Positions 17,046 to 25,702 of a stretch of 41,807 nucleotides of DNA are shown here, piece by piece (the first letter of the stretch is position 1; each line of letters begins with the position of its first letter). This stretch comes from Paenibacillus sp. (lineage in GTDB: Bacteria; Bacillota; Bacilli; Paenibacillales; Paenibacillaceae), in assembly GCA_023512345.1 (NCBI GenBank), contig JAILZT010000035.1, positions 1 to 41,807 on the forward strand, in the 5' to 3' direction. The notes beneath the pieces were generated by a model. That model saw only the letters and a program-made list of their open reading frames with translations, ran no database searches and was not told the DNA's origin. A program made the position numbers and the translations under genes.

Positions 17046-17525
17046 ATGGAGGTGGAAGAGATCGTAAGTGTTTTATTCGTTTGTCTGGGTAATATTTGCC
17101 GCTCACCCATGGCAGAAGCTGTACTCCGTCACAAGATCAATGATCGTGGATTGTCTCAGAAGATCGTAGTGGACTCTGCAGGAACTGGGGATTGGCATAT
17201 TGGCAAACCTCCGCATGAGGGTACTCTCCAAATTCTCGATTTGAATGGAATCGGATACGAGGGAGTACGAGCCCGGCTGGTAGACAGCGGTGATTTTGAC
17301 AAGTTTGATTATATCGTTTGCATGGACAAGTCCAATGGTAGTAATGTCCGTAAATTACCCGGCGGAGAAGAGGCTGAATTACTGTACTTCATGGACCTCC
17401 TGCCCGACGAGGAATTAAGGGAAGTGCCTGACCCGTATTTTACGGGAAATTTTGAGCAGGTTTATGATTTGATGAATGCGGGTTGTACGGTTTTGCTTGA
17501 TAATATCATCAGAGAAAAACTATAA
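17046..17525 (+). CDS. Low-molecular-weight protein tyrosine phosphatase, YfkJ-like
   Basis: Cysteine phosphatase acting on phosphotyrosine (or phosphoarginine in some relatives). The P-loop CLGNICRS contains nucleophile C13, and the general acid Asp lies in VPDPYFTGNF. Conserved DSAGTGDWHIGKPPHEGT is close to B. subtilis YfkJ. At about 159 residues it is full length. The start is ambiguous: ATG 17046 has only a weak GTGAT upstream, whereas the strong GGAGGTGG (17048-17055) lies inside the reading frame and points to a codon ATC at 17061, where the YfkJ methionine aligns. Confidence 0.9.
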   Translation: MEVEEIVSVLFVCLGNICRSPMAEAVLRHKINDRGLSQKIVVDSAGTGDWHIGKPPHEGTLQILDLNGIGYEGVRARLVDSGDFDKFDYIVCMDKSNGSNVRKLPGGEEAELLYFMDLLPDEELREVPDPYFTGNFEQVYDLMNAGCTVLLDNIIREKL

Positions 17526-17546
17526 CCTCCTAAATTATAGGAGGTT
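17524..17546. terminator. Hairpin between convergent genes
   Basis: A perfect 9-bp stem, AACCTCCTA with TAGGAGGTT, starts at the phosphatase stop codon. The plus strand lacks a T-run; the minus strand continues into a short one. It is probably a bidirectional transcript end for the convergent phosphatase and esterase genes. Confidence 0.5.
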
Positions 17547-17640
17547 CATCCTTTATCTCTCCATTAGCTCAAGCATGTGATCGGATAAATACATATAAAA
17601 GTTCCTGAGTTGTTCACTATTTCTTACGTTCAAACTGGAT

Positions 17641-18381
17641 TTAAGTGTTTAAAAAGTAGAGTAGCGATTCCGGGAGCTCCAATTGCCAGAATCCCCACAG
17701 ATGCTTGCCGTCTTTTTCACGGTAGGATACGGTTGCACCACGCTGCTCCAGCAATGCTTTGGTATCCCTGTTCATTTCAACAAAGTCGTAAATACCTGTA
17801 TCTGTCTTATAGTCTCTTTCTTGGAGCCCAACGACCATGTTGACATTCAACCACGACAGATCTGTTTCCTCGGCTAGTATGGCCTGGGACTCTGGATAGA
17901 ATGCACCGGAGAGGCTGATCACACGATGGAAGAGGGCAGGATAAGCAAGGGCTAAATGAAGCGACACACTCCCACCTAAGGAGTCTCCTGCAATAATTCG
18001 TTCACTTGGAGTACGCCGTACTGGATAATTGTGTTCTATATAGGGGATAATTTCTTCGGCGAAGCAAGAGAGGTACTGTTCGAACCGATTGCCAAAAGGC
18101 GCATACTCTTGTGTTCTGACAGCAACATCAACTTCCACACCGACAATGATAAACGGCTCGATGTCCTCTTCGATAATAAGTCGGCCTGCTAGAGTAGCGA
18201 TACGGCCGAAGTTGAAAAATTCCTCACCATCCTGGCAATAGATGACCGGATAGCTGAGAACTTCATTGTAGCCCGGTGGCAGGTAGATTCGCAGTTTCCG
18301 ATTCTCTTGCAAATGCTCGCTCCAAATGGTTTGCTTCATTATTGTACGTTTCAGAAAAACAGGTTCACTCAAAGTCGTCAC
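17641..18381 (-). CDS. Alpha/beta-hydrolase esterase of the enterochelin-esterase/YbbA type
   Basis: Predicted cytoplasmic serine esterase (esterase D/IroE-Fes superfamily). The nucleophile elbow is GDSLGG with S134, and the catalytic His is probably H227 in DGKHLWGFW. The N-terminal KLRIYLPPGY and YPVIYCQDGEEFF are typical family openings. At 246 residues there is no signal peptide. Relatives hydrolyse siderophore trilactones or remain uncharacterised, and no siderophore genes are nearby, so the substrate is unknown. The start is GTG 18381 behind AAGGGTGAC; an internal ATG at codon 15 is possible but has no ribosome binding site. Confidence 0.78.
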   Translation of the reverse strand: MTTLSEPVFLKRTIMKQTIWSEHLQENRKLRIYLPPGYNEVLSYPVIYCQDGEEFFNFGRIATLAGRLIIEEDIEPFIIVGVEVDVAVRTQEYAPFGNRFEQYLSCFAEEIIPYIEHNYPVRRTPSERIIAGDSLGGSVSLHLALAYPALFHRVISLSGAFYPESQAILAEETDLSWLNVNMVVGLQERDYKTDTGIYDFVEMNRDTKALLEQRGATVSYREKDGKHLWGFWQLELPESLLYFLNT

Positions 18382-18483
18382 GTCACCCTTCTTGTCGTAT
18401 TTTGCAATGCTTACGGTATTGCGTTAAAATTACCCATGTGGTAAATGTGCCAAATATCATTTACTTTCAGGAAAGACATATAT

Positions 18484-18597
18484 CTGTTATATATATATCA
18501 TAAACCTGTTATACATACAAAATTTGAAGAAGTATAAATTTTATGCGTATTTCTTTGACGAAATATATAAAACAGGTGTATAATAATTCTATAACAG
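18484..18597 (+). promoter_or_regulatory. Promoter and candidate operators of the pyruvate dehydrogenase operon
   Basis: A sigma-A-like promoter is visible: TTGACG (18555-18560), an 18-base spacer and TATAAT (18579-18584). CTGTTATA occurs at 18484-18491 and 18506-18513 (22 bases apart), and its inverted copy TATAACAG lies at 18590-18597 over the expected transcription start. The rest of the 250-base gap is AT-rich with no other clear element. Confidence 0.65.
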
Positions 18598-18637
18598 AGG
18601 TAGCTGATATTCAAATTTTTTTATTGAGGTGAAGATA

Positions 18638-19705
18638 ATGAGTAAAGTTCCTTATGAAGTGTATACAGAGGACGTGGAGGCTCTTTCGGTACTATCTCCG
18701 GATGGAGAAGTTATCAATAAAGATAAAATGCCTGCACTTACCGACGATCAATTGAAAGAAATTATGTTCCGCATGGTATTCACCCGTACTTGGGATGATC
18801 GTGCAGTAAACCTTGGCCGTCAAGGCCGTCTAGGATTCTATGCACCCGTATCGGGTCAGGAAGCAACAATGGTAGGTAGTGAATTTGCTCTGGAGAAAGA
18901 AGACTTCGTATGCCCGGGCTATCGTGATATCCCGCAGCTAGTATGGCATGGCCTTCCTTTGTACCAAGCATTTCTATACTCCCGTGGACACCAACATGGT
19001 GGACAAATTCCCGATGGAGTAAACGTATTGATGCCACAGATCATCATTGGTGCGCAAATCTTGCATGCTACTGGAATCGCAATGGGCTTCAAACTTAAAA
19101 AACAAAAGAGTGTTGCAATTACTTATACAGGTGATGGCGGTTCATCCGAAGGTGACTTCTATGAAGGCTTGAACTTTGCAGGACGCTTCAAACTTCCGGT
19201 TATTTTCTTTGTACAAAACAACGGCTATGCGATCACAACTCCATTTGCGAAGCAGACGGCTGCTAAATCGATAGCTCACAAAGCAGTTGCAGCTGGTATT
19301 CCTGGTATTAAAGTTGATGGTATGGATATCTTTGCGGTTATCCGTGCTGTACAAGAAGCTGCTGAGCGTGCACGTAATGGCGAAGGCGCAACTTTGATCG
19401 AAGCTGTAACCTACCGTTTCCGTCCACACTCCCTTTCAGACGATGCTAGTAAGTATCGCTCTAAGGAAGAAGAAGGTCAATGGAATGATAAAGATCCAAT
19501 CGCTCGTCTTGCCAAGTATTTGGAGAAGAAAGGCCTTTGGACCGAAGAAGATACACTGCGCGTGAGAGAAGAAGCGAAAGCTACAGTTAACGAGCAGATT
19601 AAAAAAGCAGAACAAACCGAAAAAATGACTATTTCAGGATTAATCGATACTATGTTTGAAGTAACACCTAAGCATTTGGAAGAGCAAAAAGCTGATTTTG
19701 AATAA
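18638..19705 (+). CDS. pdhA: Pyruvate dehydrogenase E1 alpha subunit
   Basis: With E1 beta, decarboxylates pyruvate on thiamine pyrophosphate and passes the acetyl group to the E2 lipoyl arm. The ThDP-binding motif runs from GDGGSSEGDF to FVQNNGYAI. RFRPHSLSDD is the phosphorylation-loop region of the family, and YRDIPQLVWHG is also typical. At 355 residues it is full length. The start ATG 18638 follows GAGGTGAAG; a GTG nine bases upstream lies inside that site. It is the first gene of pdhABCD, with the promoter about 50 bases upstream. Confidence 0.97.
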   Translation: MSKVPYEVYTEDVEALSVLSPDGEVINKDKMPALTDDQLKEIMFRMVFTRTWDDRAVNLGRQGRLGFYAPVSGQEATMVGSEFALEKEDFVCPGYRDIPQLVWHGLPLYQAFLYSRGHQHGGQIPDGVNVLMPQIIIGAQILHATGIAMGFKLKKQKSVAITYTGDGGSSEGDFYEGLNFAGRFKLPVIFFVQNNGYAITTPFAKQTAAKSIAHKAVAAGIPGIKVDGMDIFAVIRAVQEAAERARNGEGATLIEAVTYRFRPHSLSDDASKYRSKEEEGQWNDKDPIARLAKYLEKKGLWTEEDTLRVREEAKATVNEQIKKAEQTEKMTISGLIDTMFEVTPKHLEEQKADFE

Positions 19706-19720
19706 GGGGGATAACAGGCA

Positions 19721-20698
19721 ATGGCACAAATGAATATGAAAGAAGCGATCCGCGACGCAATGCGCGTTGAACTGAATCGTGACCCTAACGTCCTTATCTT
19801 CGGAGAGGATGTTGGTAATGTAGGCGGTGTTTTCCGTGTAACGGAAGGACTGCAAAAGGATTTTGGTGAAGATCGTGTATTTGATACACCACTTGCGGAG
19901 TCTGCTATCGGTGGTTTGGCAGTAGGTCTTGGTGTACAGGGCTTCCGTCCAATTGCTGAGATACAGTTCATTGGTTTTATCTTTGAAGCATTAGATCAAA
20001 TTGTTATTCAGGCGGCACGTATGCGTTGGCGCTCTGGTGGTAAATATAATTCACCAATCGTATTCCGTACTCCATTTGGCGGTGGTGTTAAAGCGGCTGA
20101 GCTTCACACCGATTCTCTGGAAGGCTTGATTGCTCAAAGCCCAGGTATCAAAGTAGTCATTCCATCCAATCCATACGATGCTAAAGGTCTTCTTATTGCG
20201 TCTATTCGCGACAATGACCCCGTGTTTTTCATGGAGCATTTGAATCTGTACCATGCATTCCGCGCAGAAGTGCCGGAAGGTGAGTACACGATTGAGTTGG
20301 GAAAAGCAAACGTGGTTCGTGAAGGTTCTGACGTGACTATCGTAACTTACGGCCTGATGGTACATACAGCTGTCAAAGCGGCCGAGCAGCTTGATAAGGA
20401 AGGCATTCAAGTTGAGGTCATCGATTTGCGTACCGTAAGTCCAATCGACATCGATACCATTATGGAATCCGTGAAGAAGACTAATCGTGTTATCGTTTTG
20501 CAGGAAGCACAGAAGAGTGCAGGGGTAGCCGCTGAGGTTATCGCACAAATCAACGAAAAAGGCATTCTTCATCTGGAAGCGCCGGTGCTTCGTATTGCGG
20601 GTCCTGATACCGTTTATCCATACGCTCAAATTGAAGATACATGGCTGCCTAACCCTGCGCGTATTATTGCAGGCGTGAAGAAAGTTCTTGATTTTTAA
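19721..20698 (+). CDS. pdhB: Pyruvate dehydrogenase E1 beta subunit
   Basis: Partner of E1 alpha in the alpha2beta2 decarboxylase. GEDVGNVGGVFRVTEGL and DTPLAESAIGGLAVG match the ThDP pyrimidine-binding half, including the Glu that activates the cofactor. A transketolase C-terminal domain (about 190-320) includes VIDLRTVSPID. At 325 residues it is full length. It begins 15 bases after pdhA, behind GGGGG. No frame damage is seen. A 56-base gap with a small hairpin separates it from pdhC. Confidence 0.97.
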   Translation: MAQMNMKEAIRDAMRVELNRDPNVLIFGEDVGNVGGVFRVTEGLQKDFGEDRVFDTPLAESAIGGLAVGLGVQGFRPIAEIQFIGFIFEALDQIVIQAARMRWRSGGKYNSPIVFRTPFGGGVKAAELHTDSLEGLIAQSPGIKVVIPSNPYDAKGLLIASIRDNDPVFFMEHLNLYHAFRAEVPEGEYTIELGKANVVREGSDVTIVTYGLMVHTAVKAAEQLDKEGIQVEVIDLRTVSPIDIDTIMESVKKTNRVIVLQEAQKSAGVAAEVIAQINEKGILHLEAPVLRIAGPDTVYPYAQIEDTWLPNPARIIAGVKKVLDF

Positions 20699-20708
20699 TC
20701 AATATATA

Positions 20709-20732
20709 TTAGTGATAGCACTGCAGCACTAA
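20709..20732 (+). other. Intercistronic hairpin between pdhB and pdhC
   Basis: TTAGTG (20709-20714) pairs with CACTAA (20727-20732) over a 12-base loop, with no T-run. It may affect mRNA stability or relative expression of the E1 and E2 genes. The evidence is only the 6-bp symmetry. Confidence 0.3.
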
Positions 20733-20754
20733 TTTCCAATAGGAGGTTTTCGAG

Positions 20755-22092
20755 GTGGCAAAATTCGAGTACCGGTTCCCTGAACTGGGCGAAGGCCTGC
20801 ATGAAGGCGAAATTATCAAAATGCTTATTAAGGCCGGCGATAAAGTAACTGATGACGATATTGTTATGGAAGTACAAAATGATAAGGCAGTAGTAGAAGT
20901 ACCATGTCCTGTTAATGGTACTGTGCTTGAAGTATTTACAAAGGATGGACAGGTTTGCCGTGTTGGCGAGGTTGTTGCGATCATTGATGCTGAGGGTGAC
21001 GTTCCTGAACAGGAAGCTCCTGCAGAAGCTCATGGAATCCAAGAGGCTGATGCATCCAAGGGTAGTGCAGATACAACTACTTCCCCTGCAGCAACTAGTC
21101 CGGTTGAGGCCAAAGAAGGCGGGGCAGCAACTGCTGCAGTACCGGCTCCTGATCGTGATGTTCTGGCAACACCTAGTGTACGAAAGTTTGCTCGTGAACA
21201 AAACGTGGATATATCCAAGGTTAATGGCAGCGGTAAGGGCGGCAAGATTACCCGTGAGGATGTTGAATCCTTCGTAAGCGGAGGTTCCGTATCTGCAACA
21301 GCTCCAACAACTCCAGCAGCAACTGAATCTCCTGAGGCAGCAAAAGCATCAGCTCCAGCAACAACTGCAGCAGCTGCAGGTAATGTAAGCCTTGAAGAAG
21401 AACGCGTACCATTCAAAGGAATTCGTAAAGCAATTTCCAATGCGATGGTTAAATCAGCTTACACAGCACCTCATGTAACGATTATGGATGAAGTGGATGT
21501 AACTGAGCTGGTGGCATTCCGTGCCCGCATGAAACCTGTTGCTGAGAAAAAGGGAGTTAAGGTTACTTACCTTCCGTTTATCGTTAAAGCACTCGTTGCG
21601 GCTTCCCGTCAATTCCCTGCGCTTAACGCTATGATTGATGAAGAGTCTAATGAAATTGTGTACAAGAAGTACTACAATATCGGTATTGCAACAGACACCG
21701 ACAATGGTTTGATCGTTCCGGTAATCAAGGATGCAGATCGTAAGAGCATCTGGATGATTGCAAGCAGCATCAGCGACCTTGCTCTGCGTGGACGCGAAGG
21801 TAAGCTTGCTCCGAATGAAATGAAAGGCAGTACGATCTCTATCAGTAACATTGGTTCAGCTGGAGGTATGTTCTTCACTCCAATCATCAACTTCCCTGAA
21901 GTGGCTATCCTCGGAACAGGCCGCATCACTGAGAAACCAGTAGTTAAGAATGGTGAAATCGTAGCAGCTCCAGTAATGGCCCTGTCCTTGAGCTTTGATC
22001 ACCGTATTATTGATGGAGCAACAGCACAAAACTTCATGAATTACATTAAAACGCTGCTTGCTAACCCTGATATGCTAGTTATGGAGGTGTAA
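20755..22092 (+). CDS. pdhC: Dihydrolipoamide acetyltransferase (E2) of pyruvate dehydrogenase
   Basis: Core of the complex: transfers acetyl from lipoamide to CoA. One lipoyl domain (1-80) carries K44 in VQNDKAVVEV. An Ala/Pro/Thr-rich linker follows, then a peripheral-subunit-binding domain (TPSVRKFAREQNVDISKV..., about 141-178), a second Ala/Thr/Pro linker, and the catalytic domain with DHRIIDG (H416, D420). At 445 residues this is the single-lipoyl-domain arrangement usual in Bacillus-type E2. It starts at GTG after GGAGG, with the gene for E3 only a few bases downstream. Confidence 0.97.
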   Translation: MAKFEYRFPELGEGLHEGEIIKMLIKAGDKVTDDDIVMEVQNDKAVVEVPCPVNGTVLEVFTKDGQVCRVGEVVAIIDAEGDVPEQEAPAEAHGIQEADASKGSADTTTSPAATSPVEAKEGGAATAAVPAPDRDVLATPSVRKFAREQNVDISKVNGSGKGGKITREDVESFVSGGSVSATAPTTPAATESPEAAKASAPATTAAAAGNVSLEEERVPFKGIRKAISNAMVKSAYTAPHVTIMDEVDVTELVAFRARMKPVAEKKGVKVTYLPFIVKALVAASRQFPALNAMIDEESNEIVYKKYYNIGIATDTDNGLIVPVIKDADRKSIWMIASSISDLALRGREGKLAPNEMKGSTISISNIGSAGGMFFTPIINFPEVAILGTGRITEKPVVKNGEIVAAPVMALSLSFDHRIIDGATAQNFMNYIKTLLANPDMLVMEV

Positions 22093-22095
22093 TTA

Positions 22096-23508
22096 ATGGT
22101 AGTGGGAGACGCTTCACTCGATATTGATACATTGGTAATTGGTGCTGGCCCCGGCGGTTATGTAGCAGCCATTCGTGCAGCACAGTTGGGTCAGAAGGTT
22201 TTAATCGTGGATAAATCGGAACTGGGTGGCGTATGTCTGAATCGTGGCTGTATTCCTTCCAAAGCGTTAATCGCTGCAGCGCATCAATACGAATCCGCTC
22301 AACACGGCGAAGCATTTGGTATTTCTGTTGAAAACGTAAAGGTTGATTTCGCCAAAACCCAAGAGTTCAAAAACAGCGTAGTTAAGAAAATGACCAGCGG
22401 TGTTTCCAGCCTTATGAAGGGTAACAAAATAGAAGTATTTAGCGGTGAATGCATGTTCATCAGCGACACGGAAGCACGTGTGTTTAATGACCATGAATCG
22501 CCACGTTACCGCTTCAAGCACTGCATTATTGCTACAGGTTCCCGCCCGATTGAACTGAAGCCATTTCCATTCGGCGGACGTATCCTTTCCTCAACCGAAG
22601 CGCTTGAGCTCCCGGAAATTCCGAAGAGCATGATCGTTATTGGCGGTGGTTACATCGGTGCTGAGTTGGGGCAGATGTATTCCAAATTTGGTACTAAAGT
22701 AACCATCATTGAAGGTATGGATACTGTTCTTCCTGGCTTCGATAAGGACATGACGCGTCTGGTTGCCAAGAACATGGCTAAGACCGGCATTGAAATCGTA
22801 ACGAACGCCAAAGCAGAAAGTGCTGAACAAAACGACAAGGAAGTTACAGTGAAATATTCCGTAGGCGGTGAAAGCAAAGAAGTAACCGCGGAATACCTGC
22901 TTGTTACTGTAGGCCGTCGTCCGAACACTGACGGTGAGTTGGGTCTGGATCTGATTGGTCTTGAGCTTGACGAGCGCGGTTTGGTAAAGGTTGACCATCA
23001 AGGACGTACGAACATTCCTAACATTTTCGCAATTGGGGATATTGTACCAGGTCTTGCATTGGCTCATAAAGCTTCCTACGAAGGCAAAATCGCTGCAGAA
23101 GCTATCGCAGGACACAAATCCGTTGTTGACTACAAAGTCATTCCGGCTGTCGTGTTCACCGATCCTGAATGCTCCAGCGTTGGCTTGACTGAAAAAGAAG
23201 CGAAGGACAAAGGCTACAAAGTGAAGAGCGGCAAATTCCCATTCGCGGGCAATGGTCGCGCAGTTTCTTTGAACAACGCGGAAGGTTTTGTGCGAATTGT
23301 AGCTAATGAAGAGAACAATCTGGTTCTCGGTGCACAAATCGTTGGTATCGAAGCTTCCAACCTCATCGCTGAGTTGGGTCTTGCCATCGAGATGGGCGCA
23401 ACGCTTGAAGATATCGCTTTGACTATTCACGCTCATCCAACCCTAGGCGAAATCGTCATGGAAGCCGCTGAGCTGGTAGAAGGTCATCCAATTCATGTGT
23501 TGAAATAA
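22096..23508 (+). CDS. pdhD: Dihydrolipoamide dehydrogenase (E3)
   Basis: FAD-dependent enzyme that reoxidises dihydrolipoamide with NAD+. The FAD motif is GAGPGGYVAA, the redox disulfide is C47-x4-C52 in GGVCLNRGCIPSK, and the NAD motif is GGGYIGAELG. The C-terminal HAHPTLGE carries the catalytic His-Glu pair. At 470 residues it is full length. ATG 22096 follows the GGAGGTG that also encodes the end of E2. It is the last gene of the PDH operon and ends in a hairpin terminator. Confidence 0.97.
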   Translation: MVVGDASLDIDTLVIGAGPGGYVAAIRAAQLGQKVLIVDKSELGGVCLNRGCIPSKALIAAAHQYESAQHGEAFGISVENVKVDFAKTQEFKNSVVKKMTSGVSSLMKGNKIEVFSGECMFISDTEARVFNDHESPRYRFKHCIIATGSRPIELKPFPFGGRILSSTEALELPEIPKSMIVIGGGYIGAELGQMYSKFGTKVTIIEGMDTVLPGFDKDMTRLVAKNMAKTGIEIVTNAKAESAEQNDKEVTVKYSVGGESKEVTAEYLLVTVGRRPNTDGELGLDLIGLELDERGLVKVDHQGRTNIPNIFAIGDIVPGLALAHKASYEGKIAAEAIAGHKSVVDYKVIPAVVFTDPECSSVGLTEKEAKDKGYKVKSGKFPFAGNGRAVSLNNAEGFVRIVANEENNLVLGAQIVGIEASNLIAELGLAIEMGATLEDIALTIHAHPTLGEIVMEAAELVEGHPIHVLK

Positions 23509-23529
23509 TTAGAACCCTATAATCTTTTT

Positions 23530-23586
23530 AAAATCGCTTTTTGTAAATGGTGTGTCATACAGCCATTTATGAAGAGCGATTTTTTT
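23530..23586 (+). terminator. Rho-independent terminator of the PDH operon
   Basis: AAATCGCT near 23531 pairs with AGCGATTT ending near 23582, with an inner TAAATGG/CCATTTA stem, followed by T's. Confidence 0.88.
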
Positions 23587-23663
23587 GCGCGTATTCACAA
23601 ATAATCCCTTGGATAAAATCTGTATTTCCGCGACAAAATGTATATAAAAGCAGGTGAACTGTC

Positions 23664-25259
23664 ATGCGGAAAAAAGAGAGTCGAATATTACCGATGATCT
23701 TTACACTGATCCTTATTTGTGGATGCCAGAATCAAAAACCTAGAGAGCAAGATTTACTGCAAATAAAATCTGCTAACGGAGAGAACTCCAGAAAAGTAAT
23801 TTTATTGGTTACCGATTCTTTAATGTCCCAGGCAATCGACCAAGGAATTAGGGAGCAAAAACTTCCCGCTTTTCAATTCCTAATCCAGCATGGGCAATAT
23901 TATAAAGACCTTGTCAGTTCTTTTCCCACGATGTCCGTCACAATCGACAGCTCACTGCTTACCGGTAAATATCCGGATGGTCACCATGTTCCGGGTCTGA
24001 CCTGGTATTCTGCAGAGAATAAGAAAATCATTAATTACGGAACTGGACCTATGGAAGTGCTTAGACACGGTATTAGTCCGGTACTGGCCGATGCTCTGAT
24101 CCATTTGAACGGGAGTCACTTAAACACGAAATTGCCCACCCTCTACGAGGATTTAGCACGGCATGGGTTGAAATCTGGTTCAATTAACGGCTTGATTTAT
24201 AGAGGGGATGCAGATCATACGTTATCGCTTCCTAACTGGATTCAAGGCCCTGCCGACTTACCGAAAAAAATTCGAGTGAAAGGACCGGATTTATTATCTT
24301 TAGGTTCTTTGTCTAATCCGTTTAAAGGGATTGATAATTTACCCGATGGTCCTACGAACCGATTGGGAATGAATAATAAATACTCTATAGAGGCCGTGAA
24401 ATATTTAATTCGAACCCATAAATTGCCTGATTTTTTATATGTTTATTTACCCGATTTAGATCAAAAGTTACACAGGAAAGGCCCCGCCGAAATGAGTGGG
24501 GTCAAAGAGTTAGATAAGCAGCTTCAATCGTTGTTGCAAACATTTGGTTCCCCGGAAAAAGCTATAAAAGAAGCGATTTTTATCATTGTAGGGGACAGTG
24601 GAATGACCAAAGTGCTGCCCACTAGACAGGATCCTGTTATTGATCTGCCCGCTTTGTTTGGTGATGATCATGTTTTACGTCCGGGTGAAAAAGTATCCAA
24701 CGAGACCGAAATCATTCTCGCCGTCAATGAAACTATGGCCTATGTGTATTCTTTAAAAGCTGATCGTTCACTTAAAGATGTTGCAAATGTATTAAAAAAA
24801 GATCCGCGGATTGATTTTATTGCATGGCAAGAAAATGAGTGGGTATATGTAACCCAAGGATCAACAGCTAAGCAACTCAAGTATAAAGCATCGGGTAATT
24901 TAATCGATTCTTACAAACAATCGTGGATGATAGAACAGGACAGCGAAGTGTTGGATATCAAAGTCAATGCTGCTTCTCATTTGTTGGATTACGGTCAGTA
25001 TCCAGATGTATTGCAACGATTGTCAGGGGCACTTCGTTCGCACCAAGGTAAATTTTTGGTGGTCACGGCAAAACCAGGTTATGAATTAGTGGACAGAAGC
25101 TCCCCCACTCATATAAACGGTGGTGCTCACGGTTCCATTCAAAAAACGGAATCACTTGTTCCCCTCATCATCAGCGGGACGAATCAAAAACCAAAATATT
25201 TAAGGATTGTTGATTTAAAAGCCTATTTACTTGACCTTATGACAAAAAAAGCTCACTGA
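23664..25259 (+). CDS. Alkaline-phosphatase-superfamily phosphodiesterase-like lipoprotein
   Basis: Predicted membrane-anchored extracellular enzyme of the nucleotide pyrophosphatase/phosphodiesterase group. A type II signal peptide ends in the lipobox LICGC (C21). Metal-site residues recognisable from the family are D51 (LLVTDS), nucleophile T89 (SSFPTMS), D264 and H270 (PDLDQKLHRKGP), D311 (VGDSGMT) and H489 (GGAHGS). Where relatives have SDHGM, this protein has GDSGM, so one His zinc ligand is Ser (S312). At 531 residues it is longer than the bare domain. AGGTGA precedes the ATG. It appears monocistronic; the substrate is unknown. Confidence 0.8.
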   Translation: MRKKESRILPMIFTLILICGCQNQKPREQDLLQIKSANGENSRKVILLVTDSLMSQAIDQGIREQKLPAFQFLIQHGQYYKDLVSSFPTMSVTIDSSLLTGKYPDGHHVPGLTWYSAENKKIINYGTGPMEVLRHGISPVLADALIHLNGSHLNTKLPTLYEDLARHGLKSGSINGLIYRGDADHTLSLPNWIQGPADLPKKIRVKGPDLLSLGSLSNPFKGIDNLPDGPTNRLGMNNKYSIEAVKYLIRTHKLPDFLYVYLPDLDQKLHRKGPAEMSGVKELDKQLQSLLQTFGSPEKAIKEAIFIIVGDSGMTKVLPTRQDPVIDLPALFGDDHVLRPGEKVSNETEIILAVNETMAYVYSLKADRSLKDVANVLKKDPRIDFIAWQENEWVYVTQGSTAKQLKYKASGNLIDSYKQSWMIEQDSEVLDIKVNAASHLLDYGQYPDVLQRLSGALRSHQGKFLVVTAKPGYELVDRSSPTHINGGAHGSIQKTESLVPLIISGTNQKPKYLRIVDLKAYLLDLMTKKAH

Positions 25260-25343
25260 ACGAGATTAAGGATCGCAGTCCTTTCCCGCGATCCATGTAA
25301 TGCATGCTGTATCTGGTAATATAGATTTGGGACTTTGATGTAT

Positions 25344-25508
25344 TTAAAAGATTCTTCGGATAGGCTGCATCATTTGACGCCGGATATTTCCGTTTAAATT
25401 ACGACGCCGTGACATGCGAAAGGCAGCTGTTCCAACACCTAAAGCCAATATAGACATAACAGTTCTTCGGTTAGTTAAACCTCTCATTAAGGATCGCATC
25501 CATTGCAT
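25344..25508 (-). CDS. Small YrzQ/DUF3918-like protein
   Basis: A 54-residue open frame on the minus strand: MQWMRSLMRGLTNRR, a short hydrophobic stretch (VMSILALGVGTAAF), then a strongly basic tail (RMSRRRN ... RRIF). GGTGGTGA precedes the ATG. Pattern and size recall the YrzQ (DUF3918) family of Bacilli, whose role is unknown. It sits alone in the gap between the lipoprotein and the two-component system. Recognition is from memory of the family pattern (Arg/Met-rich, one amphipathic or membrane segment). Confidence 0.6.
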   Translation of the reverse strand: MQWMRSLMRGLTNRRTVMSILALGVGTAAFRMSRRRNLNGNIRRQMMQPIRRIF

Positions 25509-25591
25509 ACTACTCACCACCATTCCATTTAATTTGTTCGACTATGATGTACGATTATTATTTTGCGTATGATTTGATCTCTTCATTCATG

Positions 25592-25638
25592 AAAGGCTGC
25601 ACCATAATCATCCAAAGATGATAGGGGACAGCCTTTTT
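25592..25638 (+). terminator. Hairpin with T-run upstream of the two-component operon
   Basis: AAAGGCTG (25592-25599) pairs with CAGCCTTT (25629-25636), with an inner ATCATC/GATGAT stem, followed by T's. No gene ends just upstream on this strand, so it may be a leader attenuator or block read-through from the lipoprotein gene. Confidence 0.6.
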
Positions 25639-25702
25639 AATATGATGTAGAATTGTTCTCATAGTTGAGATTTCTCATTAACATCGAAATGGAGAATAAT
25701 AA

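Noticed and set aside
22591..23436. 281-codon open frame antisense to the E3 gene (and a similar 192-codon frame antisense to pdhB at 20051-20629)
   Set aside because: The sense genes are complete and highly conserved; the antisense products have no recognisable domain.
25270..25294. GGATCGC/GCGATCC hairpin after the lipoprotein gene as terminator
   Set aside because: Only a 7-bp stem with no T-run on either side; too weak to call.
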